DNA of 64,000 bases from Vreelandella arcis. GTDB taxonomy: Bacteria; Pseudomonadota; Gammaproteobacteria; Pseudomonadales; Halomonadaceae. The stretch covers positions 124,001 to 188,000 of the forward strand of contig NZ_FNII01000007.1 in assembly GCF_900103865.1 (NCBI RefSeq). The letters are read 5' to 3'. Positions 28,599 through 36,913 of the stretch are shown here, piece after piece (the stretch's first letter is position 1; every line of letters begins with the position of its first letter). The notes under the pieces were generated by a model. The model ran no database searches. It was not told the origin of the DNA and worked only from the letters and a program-made list of their open reading frames with translations. The position numbers and the translations under genes were made by a program.

Positions 28599-29276
28599 AT
28601 GACAACTCCGAACCAGCGTTTTTCCGATGCTGAGCGGCGTGGTCTTTACCGCGCCATACACGAGCGGCGCGACGTGCGCTCGCAGTTTCTGCCCGACCGG
28701 ATTCCGGCAGACGTGCTGACTCGCCTTTTAGAGGCCGCGCATCACGCGCCGTCTGTGGGATTTATGCAGCCCTGGGATTTCATTGTGATTGAAAGTCGTG
28801 ACGTCAGGGAAGCGGTGCTTGCGATGTTCGAGCAGGAGAATCAGAAAGCCGCCGAGCGCTTTGAAGGCGAGCGCCAGACGCATTATCGCAGTCTTAAGCT
28901 GCAAGGCATCATGGAAAGCCCGCTTAATCTCTGCATTACCTGCGATCGAAGCCGGGGCGGCCCCCATGTGCTGGGGCGCAACAGCATCGTGGATACCGAC
29001 CTGTTCAGCACCTGTTTAGCCGTGCAAAACCTGTGGCTGGCGGCGCGGGCGGAAGGGATTGGCGTTGGCTGGGTGAGTATTCTCGACCAGGCGCAGCTAA
29101 GTGTGGCGTTGAATCTGCCCGAGCACGTTTATCCGCTGGCGTATCTTTGTCTTGGCTACGTGAGCGAGTTTTTAGAACAGCCGGAACTGGAAGCCAAGGG
29201 CTGGCGCTCCCGCCTGCCATTAAGCGAACTGGTGCACGGCGATAAGTGGGGACAGCCGCGAGGCAGCGGCGGGTGA
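28599..29276 (+). CDS. bluB: BluB 5,6-dimethylbenzimidazole synthase
   Basis: A 225-residue nitroreductase-fold enzyme that breaks down FMNH2 with oxygen to make dimethylbenzimidazole, the lower ligand of vitamin B12. RRDVRSQFLPDRIP near the N-terminus, HHAPSVGFMQPWDFIVI, and LAARAEGIGVGWVSILD are diagnostic. No other cobalamin gene is nearby, and I saw no cobalamin riboswitch in the 150 bases upstream. Its stop abuts the stop of the convergent diguanylate cyclase gene with no spacer. Confidence 0.92.
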   Translation: MTTPNQRFSDAERRGLYRAIHERRDVRSQFLPDRIPADVLTRLLEAAHHAPSVGFMQPWDFIVIESRDVREAVLAMFEQENQKAAERFEGERQTHYRSLKLQGIMESPLNLCITCDRSRGGPHVLGRNSIVDTDLFSTCLAVQNLWLAARAEGIGVGWVSILDQAQLSVALNLPEHVYPLAYLCLGYVSEFLEQPELEAKGWRSRLPLSELVHGDKWGQPRGSGG

Positions 29277-30800
29277 CTAGGGCATCTGGCTTGCCGTGCC
29301 CTGTCCATCTTTTCTTTGTCTGCGGCGCTGACTCTTGTCGAGGTACATGCGCTCATCCGCGAGCGCCAGTACCCGTTGGGCAGGGGCTTCGCTTGAGCTG
29401 GCGCACCCCTGGCTCACATGCAGCGCGAGGGCTTCGCGGGCGCCGTCAGCCGTTGTGATGATGCATTGCTGATCAGGCAGGTGTTCCCTGATCAAGTCAG
29501 CCAGACGCGTGGCGGCCGACATGCTCGCAGACGGGAACAGAACGACGAATTCGTCGCCGCCATAGCGCGCCAGAATGTCGCTGTCGCGGCAATGCAGCTG
29601 TAGGCTTTCGGCCACGGTGGTGATCAACTGGTCGCCCGCGATGTGCCCATAGTGGTCATTGACTTCCTTGAGTCCGTCGACATCCAGCATCAGTACGGCA
29701 AAATCCAGGCTTGGCGTTTGCGCCTTGCCCTGAATGCTTGCCTGTAGCGCGGATTCTAGAAAGCCTCGGTTGTAAAGGCCGGTGAGGCCGTCGCGCTCTG
29801 CGGTTTTCTTCAATTCCAGATGCAGTAGTTTGTTTTCGGTCGCCGCGGCTAGCTGATCGGCAAACAAGGGTAATATCGGCTCCAGCGTGCTGTTCGGCTT
29901 GGGCGCCTTCACGATCAGCCAGCCTTCGTAAAGGCTGAGACGGCCGCCCATGGACGTGGTATAAAGCATCTCACCGTCGCTTGTCTGGTGCGTTTTGAGC
30001 GTGTGGGGCGGGTTGGCGAACAAGTCCGTCAGTCGGCGCTCATCTTTTGAGCCAATGCCCGCGGTAGCTGCATAGCGGGTCACGTCGGGCCGTTGTCGTT
30101 CTTGCAGGTATACGGCAAAGCCGTAGTCAGGAAAATGGCTGTGCAGGTGGTTTAAGGAATCATTCAGCAGACGATGGATGTTGGTGGCGCTATTGGCGAC
30201 CGTCCCCAGATCCAGCAAGGCGTGAAAAACCCGGTTCTGAAACTTTATTTCGCCAATGCTGCGGCCGATCTTACGATTCTGGCTGTAGGTGACGCGGCCG
30301 ATGGTCAGAAAATAGACGACGGCGCCCGTCCACTGGTAAATGTCTAGCGAATTGCTGATAGTGGGGCGAAAATCGCCGCCGGTGAGGGCGCTTGCGCCTG
30401 CCGCCGCGATTGTGAAGAATGCTGCTGACACAAACATCTGTCGTAGACCGCCGACCACTAAGTTGTTCATCAAACAGGCAAGGCCAATGGTAACGGTGGC
30501 CAGAACGTAAAAGTCCAGCACGCTACACCAAGCCCCAAGCAGCAGGCTGTCGCAGAGCAGATTTCTGAACTCGGCACGCTTGGAATTCTGAGCGCTTGCC
30601 GCATGCAGATACGCGAGACCTGGCCAGATCAGCAGCAATACGCCCGGCAGAATAAGCGTCCAGCCGCTACCTTCGGCCACGGCGATCCAGACCGTTAGAC
30701 CGAAGGTATGGCAGAAGGCAAAAACGCGCGGAGCAAGCGTCGCTAATGCAAGCCGGTGGGCATGTTTCACTGAAATAGGTATGTGCAAAATAGTGTGCAC
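29277..30800 (-). CDS. Membrane diguanylate cyclase, MASE2-like/GAF-like/GGDEF
   Basis: A 507-residue protein. Residues 15-170 hold six or so hydrophobic helices opening HAHRLALATLAPRVF, resembling a MASE2 sensor. Residues 185-325 look GAF-like, and 330-500 form a GGDEF domain. The active-site GGDEF is intact at 414-418, with the RDSD inhibitory site at 405-408. It should make c-di-GMP and feel product inhibition. The start codon is GTG at 30800, with weak ribosome-site support. Three copies of an 8-base repeat lie just upstream. Confidence 0.87.
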   Translation of the reverse strand: MHTILHIPISVKHAHRLALATLAPRVFAFCHTFGLTVWIAVAEGSGWTLILPGVLLLIWPGLAYLHAASAQNSKRAEFRNLLCDSLLLGAWCSVLDFYVLATVTIGLACLMNNLVVGGLRQMFVSAAFFTIAAAGASALTGGDFRPTISNSLDIYQWTGAVVYFLTIGRVTYSQNRKIGRSIGEIKFQNRVFHALLDLGTVANSATNIHRLLNDSLNHLHSHFPDYGFAVYLQERQRPDVTRYAATAGIGSKDERRLTDLFANPPHTLKTHQTSDGEMLYTTSMGGRLSLYEGWLIVKAPKPNSTLEPILPLFADQLAAATENKLLHLELKKTAERDGLTGLYNRGFLESALQASIQGKAQTPSLDFAVLMLDVDGLKEVNDHYGHIAGDQLITTVAESLQLHCRDSDILARYGGDEFVVLFPSASMSAATRLADLIREHLPDQQCIITTADGAREALALHVSQGCASSSEAPAQRVLALADERMYLDKSQRRRQRKDGQGTASQMP

Positions 30801-30812
30801 TCAACGTTATTT

Positions 30813-30836
30813 GACTACCAGACTACCAGACTAGCA
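30813..30836. repeat. Three tandem 8-base repeats
   Basis: GACTACCA occurs at 30813-30820 and 30821-30828, and as GACTAGCA at 30829-30836. The array begins 12 bases upstream of the leftward diguanylate cyclase start, inside its expected promoter or leader. Confidence 0.75.
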
Positions 30837-31036
30837 GCTTAGGAGGTTAGGAAGGGCTTTTATAGGAGATGGTAAGGGTGTCAGTCTTTTTCATTATGTC
30901 TCGAAAAGCGCTCAGCTACGCCAAACGCCTACGAAAGCCGCGCCTGCTGGCTGTCACTTGTTTAGATGGCAGGCTCGAGCGCATGAGCTGATCGCCGATT
31001 ATCGAACGCCGACGCGCCCCTGAGCCTCGGGCTGAC

Positions 31037-31065
31037 TTAACCTCTTGACGTTTGTCTCCTATGCT
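31037..31065 (+). promoter_or_regulatory. Candidate promoter for the DUF2252 gene
   Basis: TTAACC at 31037-31042 and TATGCT at 31060-31065 are 17 bases apart, each matching 4/6 of the sigma-70 consensus. The predicted leader would be about 30 bases. Confidence 0.3.
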
Positions 31066-31103
31066 TACAGCAGAGCATTTTTTGCACCAACAAAGGCATC
31101 GCG

Positions 31104-32429
31104 ATGAGTCATACATTAACCGGTCACAATCGTCCTCAGCAGGTGATTGAGGCTATCCAGCAAACCAACCAGCCGCTGCCAACGGCGACACGCCAAGCTA
31201 AGCACGCCAAAATGGCTGCTTCGCCGTATCGTTTTTTTCGCGGTACCAATCACTTGTATTGGCAAGACGTTTGGCACGATTGGCGCTTTGCGCTGTTCGG
31301 CGGTTGGCCGAATACCCAGACCTGGCTGCAAGGCGACGCCCACGTTTATAATTTTGGTGCTTATGGTCATCACGATGACCAAGTGCGCTACGGCATGGAT
31401 GATTTCGACGACGCACTGATAGGCGACTATCAGTACGATGTTTGGCGGCTGGCTATCAGCGTAGTATTGGATGGGCGTGAAAATGCCGAGCTAAGCGCCA
31501 ACGCCATTGATAAAGCGCTTAAAAAGTTATTAGAGGGTTACTACCAGACGTTGGTGGAACATACCGACGACGATACCCCGATTAATGCGGTGACGCTGGA
31601 CAATGCCAAAGGCCAACTGAAGCCTTTCTTGAACAAAGTGTCAGATAAGCAAAGCCGTGCGCGCATGCTTGAAAAATGGACCACCGTTGACGAGCAACAA
31701 GGCCGTCAGTTTGCCGAGCGTCCGGGTAAACTGGCTAACCTGCCCGCGAATGTGGCCAGCAAACTGCGCCGCTTGATTGAGCAGGATTATCAGCAAACCC
31801 TCCAAGATCCGATAAAAGAAGCTAATCCCCATCATTTTCGCGTAAAAGACACCGCGCGCAGGTTAGACGCGGGCACCGGTTCGTTGGGTGTCGAACGTTA
31901 CTATGTGTTGATTGAAGGCGGCGTTGAGCAAGAGCACGACGACATCATTCTGGATGTGAAAGAGCAGGTAGCGCCGGAAGCCTTTCGTTTTATGACCAAA
32001 GCTCAGCAGCAAGCGTGGCGAAAGTTATTTCCCAACGAAGGCATTCGTCATGCGGCGGCATTTCATGCGATCGCAGAACACCCGGACGCCTATCTCGGCT
32101 GGCTAACCATGAACGACAAGGTGTTTTCGGTGCGCGAACGCTCGCCGTTCAAGAAAGATTTTCCTACTCATAAGCTGTCCGGCGCCAAGCCCTATCGTAA
32201 GCTGGCTAGTCAGTGGGGGCAGATTTTAGCGCGCGAGCACCTGCGCGGTGCGCAAGCATTGAATAATGGTGACCACCGGCCGTTTGCTAAGGCCGTTTGC
32301 CAGCGTCTGAAAGGGCGTGAAGCGCAGTTCGTTGACGTTGTGTCGACCTTGGCGGTGGCTTATGCCGACTGCGTCGAGCAGGATTACGGCGTGTTTATCG
32401 ATCATTTTCTGGCCACCAACGCGCCCTGA
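31104..32429 (+). CDS. DUF2252 domain-containing protein
   Basis: A 441-residue protein with the DUF2252 pattern, which resembles a protein-kinase/aminoglycoside-phosphotransferase fold. ASPYRFFRGTNHLYWQDV, WLQGDAHVYNFGAYG and GMDDFDDALIGDYQYDVWRLAIS near residues 38-122 are the conserved blocks. A central RRLDAGTGSLGVERYYVLIEG and EQVAPEAFRF follow. The biochemical role is unknown. AAAGG lies about 9 bases before the ATG. It converges with another diguanylate cyclase gene 14 bases away. Confidence 0.87.
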   Translation: MSHTLTGHNRPQQVIEAIQQTNQPLPTATRQAKHAKMAASPYRFFRGTNHLYWQDVWHDWRFALFGGWPNTQTWLQGDAHVYNFGAYGHHDDQVRYGMDDFDDALIGDYQYDVWRLAISVVLDGRENAELSANAIDKALKKLLEGYYQTLVEHTDDDTPINAVTLDNAKGQLKPFLNKVSDKQSRARMLEKWTTVDEQQGRQFAERPGKLANLPANVASKLRRLIEQDYQQTLQDPIKEANPHHFRVKDTARRLDAGTGSLGVERYYVLIEGGVEQEHDDIILDVKEQVAPEAFRFMTKAQQQAWRKLFPNEGIRHAAAFHAIAEHPDAYLGWLTMNDKVFSVRERSPFKKDFPTHKLSGAKPYRKLASQWGQILAREHLRGAQALNNGDHRPFAKAVCQRLKGREAQFVDVVSTLAVAYADCVEQDYGVFIDHFLATNAP

Positions 32430-32443
32430 CAGTTAAGCGGCCA

Positions 32444-34258
32444 CTACTGATGTTGCTGCCTGCCGAGCATAAAACCATGCTCTTCGAACGCTTCAGACCA
32501 AACCACGCAGCGGTTACGGCCGCTGCGTTTGGCGTGATAAAGCGCTTCATCAGCGAGTCGAAGGAGCTTATGTGGGTCATGAGTGTGGTCGGGGTAAGTG
32601 GCGATGCCGCAAGACAGCGTGACTCTTCTGAGTGGTATTCCTTGGTGGACACAGGCGCATTGGGCAACTGAGGCTAACAACGAATTGGCGCTGGACTCGG
32701 CTGTTTTGGCAGAGGAACCCGGGAGGAGGGCCACAAATTCTTCTCCCCCAATTCTGCAGACTATTCCCAAATCCATGAAGTGTTGAGTGAGTACAGAGGC
32801 CATTTTAACCAGTACGGCATCGCCTGCATCGTGGCCAAAGTAATCGTTGATGTCTTTGAAATGATCCAGATCCAGCATCAGGAGCGACAGCTGGCTGCCA
32901 TGCTGTTGCGCCCGGCGACATTCGTGATCGAAGACCGTGTTGAAATGGCGACGATTATGGAGCCCGGTGAGCGGGTCTTCAAACGACAGGCCCTCTAGCT
33001 CTCGGACGAGCTGGTCGAGTTCAGCGGTACGTGTGGCCACTTGCTGTTCGAGAGTATCGTTCGCCATGGCCAGTTGCTGCTGAGTGCGCCGATAGTGCCA
33101 CAGAAAAATCGCCGCAATCGCCAGGGAAAAGGCCAAACTACCGTAGCTTAACGGCACCGTGCGCCAAGCCACAAAGCCATGGGCGACGACCATATCGGCC
33201 AGTAACAGCGGGGCATAAAAGGTGAAGCTCAGCACCAGCAGGCGCTGTTCAAGGTTGAGCCGTCGGAAGCGGAACAGGGCGAGCAGCAACATGATCGGCA
33301 TGGTCACGGCCAGCAGCACATCAAAGATGGGGAAGGTATTCGAAAGGCTGATAACCCCCAACTGCACAAGCCCAATGGCAATCGCCAAGTAGGCCAAGTG
33401 CAGCGCCCACAGCCGGGTAATCCAGCGTCTTGCCGTGCCTTCAAGCCAATGACTGAGCAGCATCCCCAGCGCGATTGGCAGGGTGTAATAACTGCCCGCT
33501 CTCAGCGTATCCCAGGCAAGCGCGCCGTCGGCGATCAGCTGCCGGGCGGGCGCTTCGGCCAGCAGCATAAGCCCAGAGGCATAGGCGAAGAGGGCGATGG
33601 CCATGAAGCCTCGCCGCTCCTGCCCGATAAGGGCGAAAATCGTCGCCAGGATCGCAAGTACCAGCACTAACGCGCTTATGCCAAGGTCCTGGGCCGAGTC
33701 ATGGATAACTTGCTTGAGCACCTCAATGCGCTCCATCACCTGCACTTCGCCCCAAAGGCCAATGCTGGTGTAGTGGGAGTAGAGGCGGAACGTGAGCGTC
33801 TGGCCGGCCGCGTCGTCAGGCAGGTCAATCATGTGCCAGGGCCAGCCCGCAAAATCGCCACGCCCCTGTTCGTCAAATTCACCGTACTGGTAAATCAGTT
33901 CGTCGCCGAGGAACGCCTGGCTAATTAAATTGATACTGGTGATATAGAGAACGGGGTCGTTCCATTCGCCGTCAGGCAAGGTGGTACGTAACCACAGGTG
34001 CTGATGCCCCTCACGCCCTGGCGGGTTGGACGGCGACGTCACCGACTGCCAGTCACTGGTGTCACTGTCCAGCCATTGGGGCGCGCCGTTGGCATCGAGA
34101 GGTGAGTCCCCCCAGCGGTATTCCCAGCTATCCAGCGGATGAGGCGGGGCCTCCGCGTGCACGGCTCCCGACATCACCATCAGCAGCGCGAAGGCGATGA
34201 AAACGAGAGTGCGATGGCGTATGGCGAACCCACAGGGCAACATGGTGAGCGTCCTCAT
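32444..34258 (-). CDS. Membrane diguanylate cyclase with 7TMR-DISM-type sensor
   Basis: A 604-residue protein. A signal peptide (about 1-35, ending GAVHA) leads to a periplasmic jelly-roll-like domain at 40-175, as in DISM extracellular domains that bind carbohydrate-like ligands. Seven hydrophobic helices occupy 190-390, a coiled linker 390-420, and a GGDEF domain the C-terminus. The active-site motif is GGEEF at 504-508, a functional variant. The RxxD inhibitory site is absent: the corresponding residues are MDLG. It should therefore be active without this form of product feedback. Confidence 0.87.
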   Translation of the reverse strand: MRTLTMLPCGFAIRHRTLVFIAFALLMVMSGAVHAEAPPHPLDSWEYRWGDSPLDANGAPQWLDSDTSDWQSVTSPSNPPGREGHQHLWLRTTLPDGEWNDPVLYITSINLISQAFLGDELIYQYGEFDEQGRGDFAGWPWHMIDLPDDAAGQTLTFRLYSHYTSIGLWGEVQVMERIEVLKQVIHDSAQDLGISALVLVLAILATIFALIGQERRGFMAIALFAYASGLMLLAEAPARQLIADGALAWDTLRAGSYYTLPIALGMLLSHWLEGTARRWITRLWALHLAYLAIAIGLVQLGVISLSNTFPIFDVLLAVTMPIMLLLALFRFRRLNLEQRLLVLSFTFYAPLLLADMVVAHGFVAWRTVPLSYGSLAFSLAIAAIFLWHYRRTQQQLAMANDTLEQQVATRTAELDQLVRELEGLSFEDPLTGLHNRRHFNTVFDHECRRAQQHGSQLSLLMLDLDHFKDINDYFGHDAGDAVLVKMASVLTQHFMDLGIVCRIGGEEFVALLPGSSAKTAESSANSLLASVAQCACVHQGIPLRRVTLSCGIATYPDHTHDPHKLLRLADEALYHAKRSGRNRCVVWSEAFEEHGFMLGRQQHQ

Positions 34259-34423
34259 CAGCTGTTAGCGGTCATTCTACTCATCAATGCAGCCACTGGG
34301 ATTATCAACGGCGTGAATGCGGTGTGAGGCCCATGCGCTTGAGCCACTATCAGTTTAACCAAAAACCTCGCCCAGGCGATGATGTTTACTTCAACGCAGG
34401 GTTGGTTTGTTAGCCACCAGGCC

Positions 34424-34455
34424 AATAACAAAGCCGGGCCCATTGGGCCCGGCTT
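34424..34455 (-). terminator. Intrinsic terminator of the nfeD-qmcA operon
   Basis: AAGCCGGGCCC at 34431-34441 and GGGCCCGGCTT at 34445-34455 form an 11-bp stem with a three-base loop. Read on the minus strand it is followed by TGTTATT, a T-rich tail. It lies 34 bases after the qmcA stop. Confidence 0.85.
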
Positions 34456-34488
34456 AAAGCTAGAGAAAAGCGATGGGAAATCAATTAA

Positions 34489-35544
34489 TTAGTTACCACT
34501 GGCGGCGCCGCCGACGATACCGCTCTGGAAGCCGCTGTCGCGACTGCCGTTGCGGTTTTTAAGGTGGCTGGCCACGGTGTCTTCCGGTGAGCCAGCCATT
34601 TCGCGGAACATGCCCATTGAGCCCAGCAGGGCAGACGACTCGTAGGGGACGAAGACCCGTTCACCGTCTTTGGCCATGTTGGGCAGTCCCTTGATGTAGC
34701 TTTGGCCGAGCAGGTAGCCCACTACGGTGCGCTTGTTCTCTTCGCTATCGCCAATCGCGCTGAGCACCAGTTTGATCGACTCCTGTTCACCTTGAGCGCG
34801 CAGAATCGCCGACTCTTTATCGCCTTCGGCGTTAAGGATGGACGATTCCCGCTGGCCCTGGGCCATGGCGATGGCGGCGGATTTCTCGCCTTCCGCCTCG
34901 GTGACGGTGGCGCGCCGCTTACGCTCAGCGGCCATCTGCAGGCGCATGGCGGACTCGACCTCGTCCGGCATGGCGATATCCTGCACCTCAACGCGGGAGA
35001 TCTTGATGCCCCACTTGGAGGCCGGTTCTTCCATGGCGGCCTGGATTTCGTTGTTCACTTCCGCGCGGGATTCAAACAGTTTGTCCAACTCCATCTTGCC
35101 GACCACCGAACGCAGCGTGGTCTTGGCCAGCACTTCCACCGCTTGGCTCATGTTCTCGACTTCGTAGACCGCCCGCTTGGGGTCGATGATTTGGTAGTAC
35201 AACGCGCCATTGATGCGCACGGTGACGTTATCGGTGGTCACCACCGGCTGACCAGGGAAATCCATCACCGTTTCGCGGCGATCGATACGGGTCTCGTCGG
35301 TGGTAAGCGCCGTGTAGTCATCGCCTACCTTGCGATAGCGAAGCATCGTGATGGCACGCGGTTGTTCGATAAACGGCACGATGATGTTGATGCCGCTTTC
35401 CAGCACGCGATGAAACGAGCCGAGTCGCTCGATGACCATCACCTCTGATTGGCGAACGATCACCAGGCCTTTCGAAATGATCAGTATGCCGATGACGACA
35501 ATGATCAGGCTGATCAATAAGCCGGGGCTAATGGGTAAATCCAT
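34489..35544 (-). CDS. qmcA: SPFH/band-7 membrane protein, QmcA/paraslipin type
   Basis: A 351-residue protein with one N-terminal membrane helix (residues 8-30) and an SPFH domain to about residue 190 (GSFHRVLESGINIIVPFIEQP, DNVTVRINGALYYQIIDP). A long charged helix rich in AEGEKSAAI- and AQGEQES-type repeats follows. Such proteins oligomerise into membrane rings or microdomains and often govern FtsH or membrane fluidity. It is translated just after nfeD, with its ribosome site AAGGAACC inside the nfeD end. The operon ends at a strong terminator. Confidence 0.88.
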   Translation of the reverse strand: MDLPISPGLLISLIIVVIGILIISKGLVIVRQSEVMVIERLGSFHRVLESGINIIVPFIEQPRAITMLRYRKVGDDYTALTTDETRIDRRETVMDFPGQPVVTTDNVTVRINGALYYQIIDPKRAVYEVENMSQAVEVLAKTTLRSVVGKMELDKLFESRAEVNNEIQAAMEEPASKWGIKISRVEVQDIAMPDEVESAMRLQMAAERKRRATVTEAEGEKSAAIAMAQGQRESSILNAEGDKESAILRAQGEQESIKLVLSAIGDSEENKRTVVGYLLGQSYIKGLPNMAKDGERVFVPYESSALLGSMGMFREMAGSPEDTVASHLKNRNGSRDSGFQSGIVGGAASGN

Positions 35545-35546
35545 TT

Positions 35547-36041
35547 TTAAGGTTCCTTGTGTTGGGTCGTATCAGCCGAGGATGCTGTATTGGCTGACGG
35601 GAGGAGCTGAACAAGGGCCGTCGTGCCCTCGAAGCGTTTAAATACCACCGGGGTGCCCGGGGGTAATTCGGTCTGGTCACTCTCGATGACGCGCAGGCGA
35701 TAGAAATCACCGTTGACCTTGATTCCGGTGGCATCATCGAAGTCGCGTTTTAACGTGGTGTAGTGGTTGCCTTTTTCCACGCCGGTGCCGGTGGTGCCGT
35801 AAGAAACGCCCTTGGGCGAAAAGCGTGGGCGAATCACCATCACCCCCAGTGGCACCAGCACCCCGGCAAATACTCCCATGCTGATCAACTGCCAAGGCAG
35901 AGTGAGACCAAGCGCCGCTACCGCTGCCGTCAGCGCCGCGGCGACCCCCAGGGCGAGCAATAGCATCGCGCCGGAGGTCAGCTCCGCCAAGCTGAGCAGC
36001 AGGGCGAGTACAAGCCAGCTATAAGCGGGGTTCCAGTCCAT
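35547..36041 (-). CDS. NfeD-like membrane protein (YbbJ type)
   Basis: A 164-residue protein. Three or four hydrophobic helices fill residues 5-70, and a small OB-fold domain follows from about 80 to 148 (GTGVEKGNHYTTLKRDF, GIKVNGDFYRLRVIESDQTELPPGTPVVFKRFEG). NfeD-like proteins partner SPFH proteins at membranes, which matches the next gene, two bases away. GGAG lies before the ATG. The pair is a textbook YbbJ-QmcA operon. Confidence 0.87.
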   Translation of the reverse strand: MDWNPAYSWLVLALLLSLAELTSGAMLLLALGVAAALTAAVAALGLTLPWQLISMGVFAGVLVPLGVMVIRPRFSPKGVSYGTTGTGVEKGNHYTTLKRDFDDATGIKVNGDFYRLRVIESDQTELPPGTPVVFKRFEGTTALVQLLPSANTASSADTTQHKEP

Positions 36042-36196
36042 GCGTGCTCCGTTCCATAAAGGTTCATAACGCCAGCGTAACCTAATGGCTGGTCACACGC
36101 CTATCATTAGCGTACAGGTCGTTTTCTTCGTGTTAGTTTCGAAAGCGAATTACGATCTTATCTACCCAAACAATGGCGAATACAAAGGAGAAGCGC

Positions 36197-36913
36197 GTGT
36201 CGGGCGTGGTCTACTGGTTGGATATGGCGGGGGTTATTGTGTTTGCGCTGTCGGGGGTGATTTTGGCGTGCCGATCGCGTATGGATCCCATAGGAATGCT
36301 TGTGTTGGCGGCGGTGACCGGCATTGGCGGCGGTACACTGCGCGATTTAGTGCTGGGTGTCAGGCCGGTGTTCTGGGTAACTGATCCGACCTATTTATGG
36401 GTGATCTTAGCCACGGTGAGCGTGTCGCTGGTGGGGTTTCACTATATCCACCGCTTGTCGCGGGGGTTTTTGCCGGTGGCCGATGCGTTTGGGCTGGCGA
36501 TTTTTACCGTGATTGGTACCCATAAAGCGCTGCTGCTGGGAAGCCCGGGCGTGGTCGCGGTACTGATGGGCATGATGACCGGTGTGGCGGGGGGTATGAT
36601 CCGTGATGTATTGGCCCAGCGAGTGCCGATGGTACTGCGCGAAGAGGTATACGCCACGGCGGCAATGGCCGGGGGAATCGTTTACGTGGCCCTGCATGTC
36701 CTGAATGCACCGCTTGCCGTTAGCATTGCCGCGTCGCTGAGCGTGACGCTAGGGGTGCGCTTGGCGGCCATTCATTGGCACCTGGCGTTGCCGGTGTTTG
36801 CCTGGGTAAGCGTGCCGCGCAAAACAGCCGACGAGACAGCAGAGCCGCTGTCTACGCCGCAAAAAGCCAAGGAGCGGGTTAGGATGATTCGCCGGGAGCG
36901 AAAGCAACGCTAG
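36197..36913 (+). CDS. UPF0126/YicG-family trimeric cation-channel-like protein
   Basis: A 238-residue inner-membrane protein of about seven helices arranged as two repeats. Each repeat has a GxxGGxxRD motif: ITGIGGG-TLRD in the first and TGVAGGMIRD in the second. The family is homologous to eukaryotic TRIC potassium channels; its bacterial role is unclear, with glycine uptake proposed for some. I chose GTG 36197 because AAAGGAG lies six bases upstream; ATG 36173 has no ribosome site. The C-terminal tail is basic. The stop overlaps that of the convergent ydbH-like gene by four bases. Confidence 0.87.
   Translation: MSGVVYWLDMAGVIVFALSGVILACRSRMDPIGMLVLAAVTGIGGGTLRDLVLGVRPVFWVTDPTYLWVILATVSVSLVGFHYIHRLSRGFLPVADAFGLAIFTVIGTHKALLLGSPGVVAVLMGMMTGVAGGMIRDVLAQRVPMVLREEVYATAAMAGGIVYVALHVLNAPLAVSIAASLSVTLGVRLAAIHWHLALPVFAWVSVPRKTADETAEPLSTPQKAKERVRMIRRERKQR

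Larger units (their letters stand above)
30801..31103. other. Divergent intergenic region
   Basis: This 303-base gap separates the diguanylate cyclase gene (leftward) from the DUF2252 gene (rightward). It holds the three-copy 8-base repeat at 30813-30836 and a candidate rightward promoter at 31037-31065. No small coding region with a ribosome site is apparent. Confidence 0.5.

Noticed and set aside
34702..35448. 248-codon frame antisense to qmcA
   Set aside because: The composition is that of a reverse-strand shadow (rich in His, Asp, Gly, Arg), while qmcA has full family motifs and operon context.
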